Shown: in pieces, positions 28,630-40,166 of the stretch
Position numbering within the stretch: the first letter of the stretch is position 1
Layout of the letters: each line of letters opens with the position of its first letter
Assembly: GCA_963710675.1 (NCBI GenBank)
Contig: CAVQBE010000025.1
Coordinates: forward strand, 124,001 to 188,000
Direction: 5' to 3'
Length of the DNA: 64,000 nucleotides
Origin: JACCZX01 sp963710675
Lineage (GTDB): Bacteria; Pseudomonadota; Gammaproteobacteria; Burkholderiales; Burkholderiaceae_F
Made by a program: the position numbers and the translations under genes
Notes under the pieces: model-generated
What the model was told of the DNA's origin: nothing
The model's input: only the letters and a program-made list of their open reading frames with translations
Database searches by the model: none

Positions 28630-29351
28630 TCAGCTCTGTTTGCTTGCCCACACCTGGTACGCAGCTTTGTTTGCATCGTTCGGCGGATACAGACCCGGCA
28701 GAGCCTGCCCGGATTCGACTTGCCCCATGATCCAGCCTTCGAGACGCTCCTGTTCGACCGACGCTGTAATCACCTGATCGAGCAGTGCCGCGGGTATCAC
28801 CACCGCACCGTCATCGTCCGCCACGACGACATCGTTCGGGAAGACCGCCACGCCGCCGCAGCCGATCGGCTGTTGCCAACCGACAAATGTGAGGCCTGCT
28901 ACTGAAGGCGGCGCTGCAACGCCACTGCACCACACCGGCAGGTCGGTGCTCAGCACGCCCGCCATGTCGCGCACGGTGCCGTCGGTGATCAAACCGGCGA
29001 CTCCGCGCTTCTTCATGCGCGCGCACAGGATGTCGCCGAAAATTCCGGCGTCGGTGACACCCATCGCATCGACCACGACCAGACAGCCCGCAGGCATTTT
29101 CTCGATCGCGGCCCGCGTCGAAATCGGTGAGTTCCACGATTCAGGCGTGGCGAGGTCTTCGCGCACCGGAACGAAACGCAGCGTGAACGCTCGCCCCACA
29201 ACGCGTCCTTGCCCGGAACGCAGCGACGTGATCCGCGCATCCAGACGTTGCGCAGTCCTTTTTTCAGCAGCACAGTGGTCAGTGTCGCGGTTGTCACGCC
29301 GGACAGCGCGCGAGCAACGGTGTCATCAAGTGGCAACGGCTCGGTATCCAT
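28630..29351 (-). CDS. RraA-like aldolase/decarboxylase (frameshifted)
   Basis: RraA/HMG-CHA aldolase family, about 240 residues. The signature loop is GLITDGTVRDMAGV, whose Asp and Arg bind metal and substrate. Other segments are AGCLVVVDAMGVTDAGIFGDI and GGVAVFPNDVVVADDDGAVVIP. Family enzymes cleave 4-hydroxy-4-methyl-2-oxoglutarate type acids or decarboxylate oxaloacetate; some act in sugar-acid breakdown. The N-terminus (MDTEPLPLDDTVARALSG) is in another frame, with the break near 29226. It converges on the amidohydrolase gene and diverges from the next SDR. Confidence 0.83.
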
Positions 29352-29453
29352 GGATGTCTCCTGTCAAAATAAATCTTGTAATGCGCGACGCACAATGATC
29401 AGTGCAAGAATGCTGATTGCGAGAAGCTTGCCATACTGCACATTTGAGAGTCC

Positions 29454-30239
29454 ATGAAGCTGACTGAAAGAGTAGCAGTGATCACCGGCGCAGCGCAGGG
29501 GATCGGCGCAGCATGCGCGCGCTTGTTCGCTGCGCAAGGAGCGAAGGTCGTCATCGGCGACGTCAACGAAGCCAGTTGCGGTAACGCTGGTCAACGAAAT
29601 CGCTGCCGCCGGTGGCGCCGCGATTTTTCAGCGCGCCGACGTTTCGCTGGCGAGCGATTGCACGGCGTTGATCGATAAAGCGGTCACGCAATACGACCGG
29701 ATCGACATCGTTGTCAACAATGCCGGCATCGTGCACGGTGCGGAGTTCCTGGATTTGTCCGAGGAAGACTTTGATCGCGTACTGCGCATCAACCTGAAAG
29801 GGTGCGTTTCTCTGCGGACAGGCGGGAGCACGCCGGATGGCGGCGCAACCCGCGCGAGTCGACGGTCAGCGCGGCGTCATCATCAACATGTCGAGCATCA
29901 ATTCGGTCGTCGCGATTCCGAATCAGGTGGCGTACACCGTCAGTAAGGGTGGGCTCAATCAGTTGACGAAAGTGATGGCGCTGGCACTTGCTCCGCACGG
30001 AATTCGGGTAATGGGAATCGGCCCCGGATCGATTGCGACCGAAATGCTGAAGAAAGCGGTGTTGACCGAAGGCCCCGCGCGCGCCCGCATCATGTCGCGC
30101 ACGCCGCTGCAGCGGCTTGGGCGAGCCCGATGAAATCGCAAAGGTCGCGTTGTTTCTTGCCAGCGACGATGCGTCTTATATGACCGGAACCACGGTGTAC
30201 CCCGACGGCGGAAGGCTCGCGCTTAACTACACCGTGTAG
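29454..30239 (+). CDS. SDR family oxidoreductase (frameshifted)
   Basis: Classical SDR, about 260 residues. It shows VITGAAQGIGAACARLFAAQ, VVNNAGIVHG, the catalytic Ser in INMSSINSVVAIP and the active-site YTVSK; it ends MTGTTVYPDGGRLALNYTV. Breaks are near 29577 (extra T), 29802 (extra G in a run) and 30124 (extra C; RLGEPDEIAK expected). The ATG at 29454 follows a 102-base divergent promoter region shared with the RraA-like gene. Substrate unknown. Confidence 0.83.
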
Positions 30240-30250
30240 CGCAACATCAC

Positions 30251-31500
30251 GTGCAGACTCTCGACCCGGCGCGCGAGCGCCGCATGCTGCTGACTCTCGC
30301 AGCGATCCAGTTCACCACCGTGCTCGATTTCATGGTGATCATGCCGCTCGCGCCGCAGTTCGCGCGCGTGTTCGACCTCAGCACGCAACAGTTCGGCTGG
30401 CTCATTTCCGCCTACACATTTGCCGCGGCGATTGCGGGCATTGTCGCTGCGGTCGTCATTGAGCGGTTTGAGCGCAAGCGACTGCTGCTGGCGGTTTACG
30501 TGGGCTTCGTCGCGGCGGCGGCCGTGACCGCAAGCGCGCAGAGCTTCCCGATGCTGCTGATCGCACGCGCACTCGCCGGCATGTTCGGTGGCGTGCTCTA
30601 CGGCGTGATCTTCACCGTCATCGGTGACACGATTCCCGAGGCGCGCCGTGGACACGCCACTGGCCTGGTAATGACTTCATTTGCAATCGCGACGGTGGCG
30701 GGCGTACCGCTCGCGCTGCTGTCTATCAAACGCATTCAGCTGGCGCGCTGCGTTTGTCGTCGTTGCAATCTCGGGTGCGATCAATGCGCTGATTGCACGG
30801 CGCACGCTGCCGAACGTGGCGCACGTGGTTGACACAGCGACTGAAAAGCAACACGAACGCGCGCTGTGGAGCGAGTTCTTGCGCACGCTTACCTTTCCGA
30901 ATCACGTACGCGCGTTCGTGTTCACGCTGATGATGATGGTCTCGGGCTTCATGGTGATTCCTTACATCAGTCTGTACATGACGTCGAACATGGGTTTGCC
31001 TGAAACGCAATTGCCTTGGTGTATCTGGCAGGGGGCGTCGCGACTTTTTTTACTGCGCGCTGGTTCGGGCGTTGGGCCGACCACTCCGGAAAGCGCACGG
31101 TCTATCGGTGGATCGCGTTGATGTCTGTAGCCCGCTGTTGATCGTCACCCACGCCCCAGCGTTGCCGCTGTTCGCAACGATCGCAGTGGCTGTTCTGTTT
31201 TTCGTCCTGGTGTCGGGCCGGATGGTGCCTGGCATGGCGGTTGTTACGAGCGCAGCACGTCCCGGTGGACGCGCGTCTTTCATGACATTGAATGGTTCGG
31301 TAATGCAGATCGGCTCTGGCTTGGCGGCTACATTGAGCGGCACGCTGGTTCAGCGCTTGCCGTCAGGTGCGTTGATCCACTACAACTGGGTGGGGTGGAT
31401 CGCCGCCGCGGCCACGCTGGTTGCGATCTGGTGGGTAGGCCGTATCGAAACGCTCGACGCCGCGCCCGCCATCCCGATTATCGAAGAGCCGATCGGCTAG
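30251..31500 (+). CDS. MFS transporter (frameshifted)
   Basis: Major facilitator superfamily exporter or importer, about 415 residues and 12 helices. Recognisable are TTVLDFMVIMPLAPQFARVF in helix 1, the helix 4 region MLLIARALAGMFGGVLYGVIF, FSWRAAFVVVAISGAINAL and the late helix LVSGRMVPGMAVVTSAARP. This resembles AraJ/drug-efflux-type carriers. Breaks lie near 30721 (extra T), 31013 and 31118 (a base missing at each). The GTG start is 11 bases after the SDR stop. Its TAG at 31498-31500 overlaps the convergent PhaM stop in a shared CTAG. Confidence 0.82.
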
Positions 31501-32161
31501 CTGCGCTTCCTGCGGCTTTTCGCTGATTTTTTCTTCGCAACGTTGGCCGGAAGGTTTGGGTTACTTGTTGCCGCAGTCGCAATTTTGGTGAACTGATCCT
31601 GCAAAGTGTTCCACCACGCCGCCGGATTCAATGGTTCAGCCGACGCAGCCGACTGAGTTGCCGACCTCTTGCTTGCAGGCGGCCTCGTTTTCTTCGCCCG
31701 TGTCAGGCACAGTGGCCCGAGCCGCGTTCGACTCTTCGGCCTTCATTGCAGCGAGCCCCAGCGCGACTTCGGGCGGCGGGTTTGGCGGCAGCCTCGGCGC
31801 TGACTCCGGTCTGCCGAGCATCGGAGCCATCATCGCACCGCTGATTCCCTTCAGCGTTGCAATCGTTGCGCGCTGCACCTCGAGGCTTTGAATCGTCGTG
31901 CGCAGGATGCTCGCGTTCAATTCAAGCCACTGCTCGACGGCACGCAGATCGGCAATTCGTTTCTCGAGCTCGTCGACGTCCAGGGTTGGCGCAAACATGT
32001 TCGGCAGTTGCTGCGGAATGCGAGAGGCCATCGACGCAAGATTTCCTGCGCCGGTAACAGATTCCCGGAAGCCCGGCGAAGCCCCACATTTTTTTCATCA
32101 GCTCGAGACTGTCGCCCACCGGGTTGGCGAAAGGCAAACTGCCGGGACGCTTGGTTGTCAT
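31497..32161 (-). CDS. phaM: PHA granule regulatory protein PhaM (frameshifted)
   Basis: PhaM-type polyhydroxyalkanoate granule protein, about 220 residues once joined. The N-terminus has NPVGDSLELMKKMWGF and the middle DVDELEKRIADLRAVEQWLE (coiled coil) with LNASILRTTIQSLEVQRATI. After a variable linker the C-terminal tail is AWWNTLQDQFTKIA, then a basic ANVAKKKSAKSRRKRS that can bind DNA. PhaM activates PHB synthase and tethers granules to the nucleoid. Breaks lie near 31695 (extra T in coding sense), 32042 and 32068 (G missing at each). The ATG overlaps the FAH stop. Confidence 0.88.
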
Positions 32162-33156
32162 GCCGCCTCCGATCTGCGCAATGGGACGACCTTCTGCTCG
32201 ATCGCTCCAAATATTGATTGTCCAGCGTCATCGAACATCTCGATGCGCACCTGGTCGCCGTACTTCATGAACGGTGTCTTCGCTGCACCCTGCTCGATCA
32301 TTTCAAGGCTTCGCTTCTCGGCGATGCAGCAGTAGCCGCGGCTGCGGTCGACATTCGATACGGTTCCTGAGCCAATGATCGATCCCGCACGGACGTTGCG
32401 CGTTTTGGCGACATGCGTGATCAGCTGCGAGAAACTAAACGTCATATCGTCGCCCGCGTTCGGCTCGCCGACCTTGACACCGTTCCAATGCACCGTCAGC
32501 GGCCTGTGAACTTTGTCCTCGCGCCACGCATCGCCGAGCTCATCCGGGGTAATCGCAACGGGCGAGAATGCAGTTGCCGGCTTGCTTTGAAAAAATCCAA
32601 AGCCTTTCGCCAACTCGGCCGGAATCAGGTTGCGCAAGCTGACGTCATTGACGAGCATTAGCAAACGGATTTGCGGGCCGATCGCTTTAGGCTTCGAGCC
32701 CATCGGGATGTCGCCGGTAACCACCGCAACTTCGGCCTCAAAGTCGATGCCGTGCTCCTCGCTCGGACAGACGATGTCATCGCGCGGTCCGAGCAGATCG
32801 TCGCTGCCACCCTGGTACATCAGTGGATCGGTCCAAAACGACGGTGGCATTTCGGCGCCGCGCGCCTTGCGCACCAGCTCGATGTGGTTAACGTAAGACG
32901 ACCCGTCAGCCCATTGGTATGCGCGTGGCAGCGGTGCCATAGCTTTCTTGGGGTCAAACACGAACGCGTGGCGCGCGCGGCCGTCGTTCAGTGTCTGATA
33001 GAGCTCTTCGAGCTGCGGCGCGAAAAAATCCCAATCGTCGAGCACGCTTTGTAGTCGCGATGTCACCGCCGTGGCGTGGGCTGCCAACGACAAGTCGCGT
33101 GAGACGACGACCAGTTGTCCGTCACGTGAGCCGTCTGTCAGTGTTGCCAGCTTCAT
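32158..33156 (-). CDS. fumarylacetoacetate hydrolase family protein
   Basis: Intact 332-residue FAH-superfamily enzyme. The metal-binding Glu residues appear in DFEAEVAVVTGD, with KPATAFSPVAITPDEL and GSIIGSGTVSN following. The first 80 residues are the N-terminal domain seen in full fumarylacetoacetases. It cleaves C-C bonds of acyl-pyruvates or fumarylacetoacetate-type diketones. The start ATG 33156 (MKLATLTDGSRDGQLVVVSR) was chosen because the longer open frame to 33681 is antisense to the DUF3108 gene. It is translationally coupled to phaM (ATGA), an unusual pairing. Confidence 0.85.
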   Translation of the reverse strand: MKLATLTDGSRDGQLVVVSRDLSLAAHATAVTSRLQSVLDDWDFFAPQLEELYQTLNDGRARHAFVFDPKKAMAPLPRAYQWADGSSYVNHIELVRKARGAEMPPSFWTDPLMYQGGSDDLLGPRDDIVCPSEEHGIDFEAEVAVVTGDIPMGSKPKAIGPQIRLLMLVNDVSLRNLIPAELAKGFGFFQSKPATAFSPVAITPDELGDAWREDKVHRPLTVHWNGVKVGEPNAGDDMTFSFSQLITHVAKTRNVRAGSIIGSGTVSNVDRSRGYCCIAEKRSLEMIEQGAAKTPFMKYGDQVRIEMFDDAGQSIFGAIEQKVVPLRRSEAA

Positions 33157-33252
33157 CGAGCGATTGGCCGCAGCATATCCACGGTATCTTAGCGTTCGCG
33201 ATTTAGCGTCCAAGCGCCGCACGCTTTTGTGGTGGCCAAGTCCAAATTGATC

Positions 33253-34348
33253 ATGTCGGTTGGAGTTCCAATCCCGAAGTGGCGAGGTCCATCTCTCTGG
33301 CGGGCCGCGTCTGTATTCGCGTTGGTTCTGTTGCTTCATGTATGGGCGCTGTATGTCTTTTCGCGCGGCCTGTCTGCCGTCCGTGCCGGCGGATGTAACG
33401 CAGACGACGTTGTCAGTCTCGCTGCTGGCGCCGCCTCCGGCCCCGACCCCGAGTGCGCAGGCGCCGAAGCCTGTGCCGCGTCCGCGCGCGCGCAACGCGC
33501 CAACCATTACCGCGCCGGTCGAGCCCAATTCAGCTCCAGCGCCATCGCCGGTCGAGGCGCCATTGGAGTCACCGTCAGCGCCGCTCGCGCCAGTGGCGAC
33601 CGATCCTCCCGCCTCAGCGACCACTCCGCAACCATCGGACCTGGCGCTGGGTGCACAGGCGCTGCCAACCAAGGGGCGCATTGTTTATCGAACGTCGTAC
33701 ACGAGACTGACGGGCATTACCGCGCTGACGTATGTTGATTGGTCGATCGATCCCGAAAAAGCGACTTATGAACTCTGGCTTCGTACGGTCGATCCGGCGG
33801 GGCTGCTGGATCTGCGGTCCAATGGCACGCTGAAGTCATTCGGTATTGCGCCCGACAACTACATCGAGAAAATAGAGATCGCGAATCGCGAGCTGCGCGC
33901 GGACTTTGATTGGAAAATGAGTGCCGTCAGCTTCGTTGGGCGCGGAGCCAGCCAGCCAACGACGTTCGCCGAAGGCACGCAGGACCCGCTGTCGTTGCAG
34001 TTCCACCTGCCGCTGCTGGCGCAGGCCTACCCGTGGCGCTTCTCGCCGGGATCGGAAGTAACGTTCGCCGTCGCACGCCGCAATGTCGAGAACTACTCGT
34101 TCGTGGTCGAAGGATTCGAGACGACGCGCATCGACGGCACCGATGTGATGACGTTGAAGATCGATCGCAAGCGTGGGCCCAATGCAAATCGCAGGGTCGA
34201 GATCTGGATGGCGCCCGAGTTCCAGTGGCTGCCGGTGCGATTGCGGTTCACCGACTCCAACGACGAAATATGGGACAGCGTGTTGTCGCAGCTTCCCAGC
34301 GAGCCGCCTCCGCCGGATCCGATCGTGCAGGAGCCGGTTAAGCCATAG
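33253..34348 (+). CDS. DUF3108 membrane-anchored protein (frameshifted)
   Basis: About 364 residues. The N-terminus carries one membrane helix (AASVFALVLLLHVWALYVF) in frame 1. A frame change near 33385 leads into a proline/alanine-rich linker (PPPAPTPSAQAPKPVPRPRA). The C-terminal DUF3108 domain runs from about GRIVYRTSYTRLTGITAL to FQWLPVRLRFTDSNDEIWD. DUF3108 proteins are periplasmic or outer-surface beta-rich proteins of unknown role, common in Betaproteobacteria. A GTG at 33229 in the same frame is an alternative start. It converges on the indolepyruvate oxidoreductase gene, 12 bases apart. Confidence 0.75.
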
Positions 34349-34360
34349 TGCGCTTCGGCA

Positions 34361-37300
34361 TCACGCGGCCCTAGGGGTGATGTTGATCACCTGCGCCTTA
34401 ACTTGTCCTCGCAGACGCGCCAGCAGGTCGTTCCACTTAATGCGCGCGACTTTCAGGTTGCCTTCCTTGATGTGGCCATAGCCCCGAATATCGTCCGGAA
34501 TACTGGCAAGCTGAGCGGAGACTTCGTGATTGTCGGCCGACAGGCGTGACAGAATTTCTTCGACCGTCGCTTCGTATTCGCTGATTAACGCGCGCTCGGT
34601 ACGCCGCTCAGCGGTGTAACCAAATACATCGAAGGGCGAGCCTCGTAGAAACTTCAATCGAGCGAGCAGCGAAAACGCCGACATCATCCACGGACCAAAA
34701 CGCTTCTTCGCGATCTTTCCGCTGACCGGGTCGGGCTTCGAGATGATCGGCGGCGCCATGTAGAAGTTCAGCTTGTAGTCACCATCGAACTGAGCGGCGA
34801 TCTTCGCGCGAAACGCCGGGTCGGAATGCAGCCGGCCGACTTCGTATTCGTCCTTGTACGCAAGCAGCTTGAAGTAGTAGCGCGCGACCGCTTCGGTGAC
34901 GCGCGTCGACTGCAGCCGGTCGGATTCGACCTTGCGGACGCGTTCGACGAGATCAGCGTAGCGCTTCGCATAGGCCGCGTTCTGATAACCGGTCAGAAAA
35001 TCGATGCGCTTCGCAACGATCTCGTCGAGCGTGTTTGCAACACGCTTCAGCTCAACCACGTTGTCCGGGAATGCGATGCGCTTGACCATCTCGACATCAT
35101 GAGCCGCGGCGCGGCCCCACTCGAATGCTTTCTTGTTGGCATCGACCGCTACCGCGTTGATTTCGATCGCGCGTTGCAGAGTCTCGTATGCAAGTGGTAT
35201 CCAGCCCTTCTGCCAGGCGAATCCGAGCACCAGCGGATTGGTATAGATCGCATCGCCCATTAGAGCGGTGGCCAGTGCCGTGGCGTCAACGAACGCACAC
35301 TCGCCATTGCCTATCGCTTCGCGCACCTGCGTCGCGAGGTTGGCGCTGCCGAACTGCCAGTTCGGATTACGAACGAACTCGGCTGTGGGCGACTCGGCCG
35401 TGTTGACGATCGCCTTGGTCACGCCCGCCTTGATCTTCGACAGCGCTTCGTTGCTGGCAGTGACGATCAGATCGCAGCCAAGCACGACATCGGCTTCGCC
35501 CATTGCAATGCGAGTGGCATACAAGTCCTCCGGGGTCGGCGCGATCTGCACGTGCGAAAACACCGCGCCGCCTTTCTGCGCAAGGCCCGCCATATCGAGC
35601 ACCGACAATCCCTTGCCTTCGAGGTGCGCGGCCATGCCGAGCAGCTGCCCGATCGTTACGACGCCCGTGCCGCCGACGCCGGTGATGACAATTCCATACG
35701 CACCTTCGCGCTCGCAACGAAGGAACGGTCGGCTGCGGCAGGTTGGGAACACTGCCGCTCGCCGTCGACTTGCCCTTTTTCAGCTGCCCACCCTCGACCG
35801 TCACAAAGCTCGGGCAGAAACCGTTCAGGCACGAATAGTCCTTGTTGCAGCTCGACTGATTGATCTTGCGCTTGCGGCCGAACTCGGTCTCTAGCGGCTC
35901 GACCGACAGGCAATTGGACTTCAGGTTGCAATCGCCACAACCCTCGCACACCAGTTCATTGATCACGACCCTACGTGCGGGATCGGGAAAATGCGTTTTC
36001 TCCGCCGTGTTCTTCTTGCGCCGGCGACGCTTCTCGGACGCGCACGTCTGGTCGTAGACCATTACCGACACGCCGCGATGCTCGCGCAGTTCAAGCTGGA
36101 TGCGGTCGAGCTCGTCGCGATGGTGCACGGTGACGCCTTCTGCAAAACCGGCGTCCTTCGGATACTTGTGCGGCTCGTCGGTGACAACGACGATCTTCGT
36201 TACGCCCTCGGCCGCCATCTGCTGCGTGATCATCGGCACCGACAGCGGCCCGTCGTGCGGCTGCCCGCCGGTCATCGCGACCGCGTCGTTGAACAAAATC
36301 TTGTACGTGATCGACACGCCCGCTGCGACCGCAGCGCGCACCGCCATCGAGCCTGAGTGGTAGTAGGTGCCGTCACCGAGGTTCGCGAAAATGTGTTTCT
36401 CGTTCGTGAACGGTGCCTGCCCGATCCAGGGCACGCCTTCGCCGCCCATCTGCGTGTAGGTGCTGGTGTTGCGGTCCATCCAGATCGCCATGTAGTGGCA
36501 GCCGATGCCTGCCATCGCGCGCGAGCCTTCCGGCACAACCGTCGACGTATTGTGCGGGCAGCCAGAGCAATAAAACGGCGTGCGCTCGGTCACCACACGC
36601 GGCTTCGCCAGCGCTTTTTCCTTCGCTTCGATGATGCTAAGGCGCATCTGCATGCGTGCTCGCACCTCGGCGGGTAGTTCGAGCTTGCCGATCCTCTGTG
36701 CAATCGCCTTCGCAACAATCGCCGGTGAAAATTCGTAGTGCGCCGGCAGGATCCAGTTGCCTTGCGGCACCGCCCACTCACCGCCGTCTTTTTCGTCGAA
36801 CTTTCCGATCACGCGCGGAATGCGCTTGCCGGTGCCGATCCACGAAAACAATTCTTCCTTCACTGCGTACTCGAGCAGCTGACGCTTCTCCTCAACGACC
36901 AGAATTTCTTCAAGACCTTCTGCAAAAGAGCGCACCGCGGTCGCTTCAAGCGGCCACACCATGCCGCACTTGAACAGGCGAATGCCAATGTCCTTGCACG
37001 TTTGTTCGTCGAGACCCAGGTCCGCGAGCGCCTGACGGGTGTCCAGATACGCCTTGCCGCTGGCGACAATGCCGAACCGCGCGTGCGCCGAATCGATCAC
37101 CGTGTGATTCAGCTTGTTCGCGCGGCAGTAGGCGAGTGCGGCATACAGCTTGTAATCGAGCAGGCGCGCTTCCATTTCGAGCGGCGTATCGGGCCAGCGA
37201 ATGTTCAGTCCGTCAGGCGGCATTCTGAAATCGTCTGGAATGACGATATCGAGCCGCTCCGGATCAACCATCACCGAGGCTGAGGCCTCAACAACCTCGG

Positions 37301-37937
37301 TCACGGTTTTCATGCCGACCCAGACGCCCGCATAGCGACTCATCGCGAAACCATGCAGGCCGAGATCGAGATACTCCTGCACCGATGCCGGGTACAGCAC
37401 CGGAATCATGCAGGCCTTGAAGATGTGATCCGATTGATGCGGCAGCGTTGAAGACTTCGCGCCGTGATCGTCACCGGCGAGCGCAAGCACGCCGCCGTGC
37501 GGGCTGGTGCCCGCCGCATTCGCGTGCTTGAACACATCGCCGCAGCGGTCGACGCCCGGGCCTTTGCCGTACCACATCGAAAAGACGCCGTCGTACTTCG
37601 CGCCTTCGTACATGTTGACCTGCTGCGTGCCCCATACGGCCGTGGCGGCGAGATCCTCGTTCAGTCCGGGTTGAAACCGAACGTTATGGCGCTCCAGATG
37701 TTTTTTTGCGCGCACCGCGGTCTGGTCGACACCGCCCAGTGGCGAGCCGCGATAGCCGGTGATGAACCCGGCGGTGTTGAGCCCTGCAAGCTGATCGCGC
37801 TGATGCTGCAGCATCGACAATCGGATCAGCGCCTGCGTCCCGCTCATGTAGGCGCGGCCGCGATCGAGCGTCCACTTGTCGTCGAGGGTGACTTCCGTCA
37901 GCGCGCGGCGGACGGCTTCGGTAAGGGGGGCGTTCAT
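34361..37937 (-). CDS. indolepyruvate ferredoxin oxidoreductase, single chain (frameshifted)
   Basis: Fused alpha/beta 2-oxoacid:ferredoxin oxidoreductase, about 1190 residues. The N-terminal part (from TLDRGRAYMSGTQALIRLSM) includes GFITGYRGSPLGG and the TPP-binding region GCHYMAIWMDR with NLGDGTYYHSG. A ferredoxin-like cluster follows, CEGCGDCNLKSNC, with further cysteines in SSCNKDYSCLNGFCP. The C-terminal gamma domain starts GIVITGVGGTGVVTIGQLLG. It decarboxylates indolepyruvate and other aryl-pyruvates from aromatic amino-acid transamination. A break near 35735 splits it. The upstream 365 bases hold no recognised gene. Confidence 0.9.
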
Positions 37938-38302
37938 TCAGGCTCCTGCCAAAAATTGTGTTCTTGGAAGTCGGCCATTCAACGTGGGTTCGCTTGGCCG
38001 GCGCAGCATTTGCAGACTCAACGCCTTGTGGGCGCGGTCGGCAGTCTCGTGCTCATCTTCGAGCAGGGCGCGAGGGTAGCACCGCAGCGACATCCTCTCA
38101 ATCATGCGCTGCGGCGTGGCATATCGTGTTCCTGCCGGGTTCGCTCTCCCGTCAAGGCACAAGCCGAAGCGCTGATCACCAGTTAAGAACAGGAATGATT
38201 AGCGGCACGCTCGCCAGTTGGCGCTCTTGCGCAGGCGTTCAATTGCCCGGCGGGCTCACCGATGATGCGCGCGCCGGCAGAACAGATTTCGATCTGGTAG
38301 CG
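37938..38302. other. intergenic region without a recognised gene
   Basis: No supported gene in this 365-base gap upstream of the indolepyruvate oxidoreductase and downstream of the DUF4870-like gene, both on the minus strand. Open frames here are uninterpretable shadows. It presumably contains the promoter of the oxidoreductase. I found no clear operator, hairpin or repeat. Confidence 0.5.
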
Positions 38303-38722
38303 CTACACCGGCATTGGCTGCCGGTCTTTCAGGCGCAGCCATCCGCGCGCGATGCGATAGATCGCCCAGATTCCCAGCGCGAAGAAGCCGATGATCCAGA
38401 TCGCGAAGCCGACGATGACGATTGCCAGCAACGCTCCCATCACACCGATGATGATCGCCCATAACATCGCCCACCAGAATGTTCGTATCTGCCACGAGAA
38501 GTGTGAATCGAGATAGGTACCGCGCACGTCGCTGCGCTTCACGTAGTTGATGATGACCGCAATGATTGACGGCCAGCCGAACAGAAACATGCCGATCACC
38601 GATGCCGTGCCGAACGCACCGACGACGAGGCCGAGCGTATGGAGTGCGTAAACAACGTGGGTAATCGTGACCAGCGAGTCGGCGGGCGCGACCGAAGTGG
38701 CTGGAGGAAGCGGTGTGCTCAT
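38303..38722 (-). CDS. DUF4870-like small membrane protein
   Basis: A 139-residue integral membrane protein with about three helices: VVGAFGTASVIGMFLFGWPSI, FWWAMLWAIIIGVMGALLAI and IWIIGFFALGIWAIYRIARG. The pattern, with SDVRGTYLDSHFSWQIRTFW between helices, fits the DUF4870/Tic20-like group of small membrane proteins of unknown role. The ATG at 38722 (MSTPLPPATSVAP) is preferred to the six-residue-longer frame. It follows a terminator hairpin behind the DUF1501 gene. Confidence 0.75.
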   Translation of the reverse strand: MSTPLPPATSVAPADSLVTITHVVYALHTLGLVVGAFGTASVIGMFLFGWPSIIAVIINYVKRSDVRGTYLDSHFSWQIRTFWWAMLWAIIIGVMGALLAIVIVGFAIWIIGFFALGIWAIYRIARGWLRLKDRQPMPV

Positions 38723-38749
38723 CGGCGGAACTCCGAGCAAGGGTCGATC

Positions 38750-38776
38750 ACGGAGCAGCCAGCATACCTGCTCCGT
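38750..38776 (-). terminator. hairpin after the DUF1800-DUF1501 operon
   Basis: ACGGAGCAG (38750-38758) and CTGCTCCGT (38768-38776) form a perfect 9-bp stem around a 9-base loop. It lies four bases beyond the end of the DUF1501 gene, between it and the DUF4870-like gene. The T tract is weak, so it may be a terminator or a 3' stabilising hairpin. Confidence 0.65.
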
Positions 38777-38779
38777 TTG

Positions 38780-40157
38780 CTAATTCATGAAGCCCAAATT
38801 TGGCTGCGAGAAGTTCGCCAGATTCGGCAGGATCACCGGCAAATTGGCATCCGTAACACCCATCCATTTCGCCATCGTCGCCGCGTACTGCTCGACAGAC
38901 GTTGTGGGAATCAACCTGCCATTGCCAGCGTCGGTCGGCACGTTCGGAGTCAGGTCGGGGAACGCGCCGTAGATTTCCTTGCCTTTGACGCCGCCGCCGA
39001 CGACGAAGTGATGCGAGCCCCAGCCGTGATCGCTGCCGTCGCCGTTCTGGATCAACGTGCGACCGAAGTCGGATGCAGTGAAAAGCGTCACGTCGTTGGC
39101 GGTGCCCATCATGTCCATCGTTGTCTGGAAGAATGAAATCGCCAGCCGCCAGCTGCGTCAGTAGGTTAGTGTGAGTCGCCACCTGGTTTGCATGAGTGTC
39201 GTACCCGCCCATCGATACCAGAAATACCTGGCGCGCGGCGCCGAGCGCGCTGCGAACGCTGATGACTTTGGCGACCATCGCAAGTTGTGTTGCGAGTGAG
39301 TTGCCCGCCGGCGGCGTCAACGCGGGTGCCCCTGCGAGCGCGGCCGACAGCGCCGCATTGGCGTCGATCGAGCGTGTGTTGACCTTGACCGTGTCGTTTT
39401 CGAACAGGTGCGTGCGGTTGCGCGTGAGAACCGTCCGCAGCGCGGTGGATGCCGCTGCCGATCCGTACAGCGTCGGCGTGCCGCCGGTCAGCGCGCCAAA
39501 TCCCACCGCGCCCTGCGTCGCGTCGAGCTGAAACGGCTGCGCCTGTTGCCCGCTCAAGAAGACCGCGTTGCCGGCCACGTTCAAGCACGTGAAGATGCTG
39601 TTGCCGTTCTGCGAGGCAAGCAGGTCTCCGATGCGGCCGCCCCATCCGTACTTGGCACCTTCGGGCGCCGATGATTGCCACACCGACTGCTGATCGTTGT
39701 GCGAAAAGAGTTTCGGCGGCAATGGATAACCAGGCGTCTGAAACTGCGCGCGCGTTGTCGGCTGGATCAGCGGACCGACATTGGAAACGATCGCGCATTT
39801 CTGCTGATCGAAAAGTGGCACCAGGGGTGCCAGTGGCGTCGGCAACGAAAGCTGCAGGCCACCGGCCAGCGGGGTGATCGGCACGAGCGGCGTCAGCTGC
39901 GTCGCCTGATTCCACGCGATTCCGCTGCGGCCGACCGAGTACTTGCCGTAGTTGAGCGCATCGAACGGAACGACTGTGTTGTGGCCGTCGTTGGCGCCGT
40001 ACAGGAATACGCACACCAGCGCCTTGTAGCCGCCAGCGACCTGTGCCGACGCGGCGCCGATCGATGCGAGGTTCAGTGCGAACGGTGCCGCAGTGCCGGC
40101 GATCGACAGCGCGGAGGCCTGGCGCAGGAATTCGCGGCGGGAAGCTTGGGTCGTCAT
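38780..40157 (-). CDS. DUF1501 protein with Tat signal (frameshifted)
   Basis: About 458 residues. A twin-arginine signal (SRREFLRQASALSIAGTAAPF) is followed by KALVCVFLYGANDGHNTVVP and, near the end, ASDFGRTLIQNGDGSDHGWG with SHHFVVGGGVKGKEIYGAFP. These are the DUF1501 (sulfatase-like fold) signatures. A break near 39128 (extra G in coding sense) separates the last 113 residues. It is nine bases downstream of the DUF1800 gene. DUF1501-DUF1800 pairs are widespread, but their reaction is undetermined; folded export by Tat implies a cofactor or metal. RBS GGAGA precedes the ATG. Confidence 0.88.
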
Positions 40158-40166
40158 GGCGGTCTC

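Noticed and set aside
29376..29395. Possible operator (TGCGCGACGCA inside TTGT...ACAA) between the RraA-like and SDR genes
   Set aside because: The inner and outer repeats do not share a centre and the match is short; it does not resemble the TGGTCnGACCA sites.
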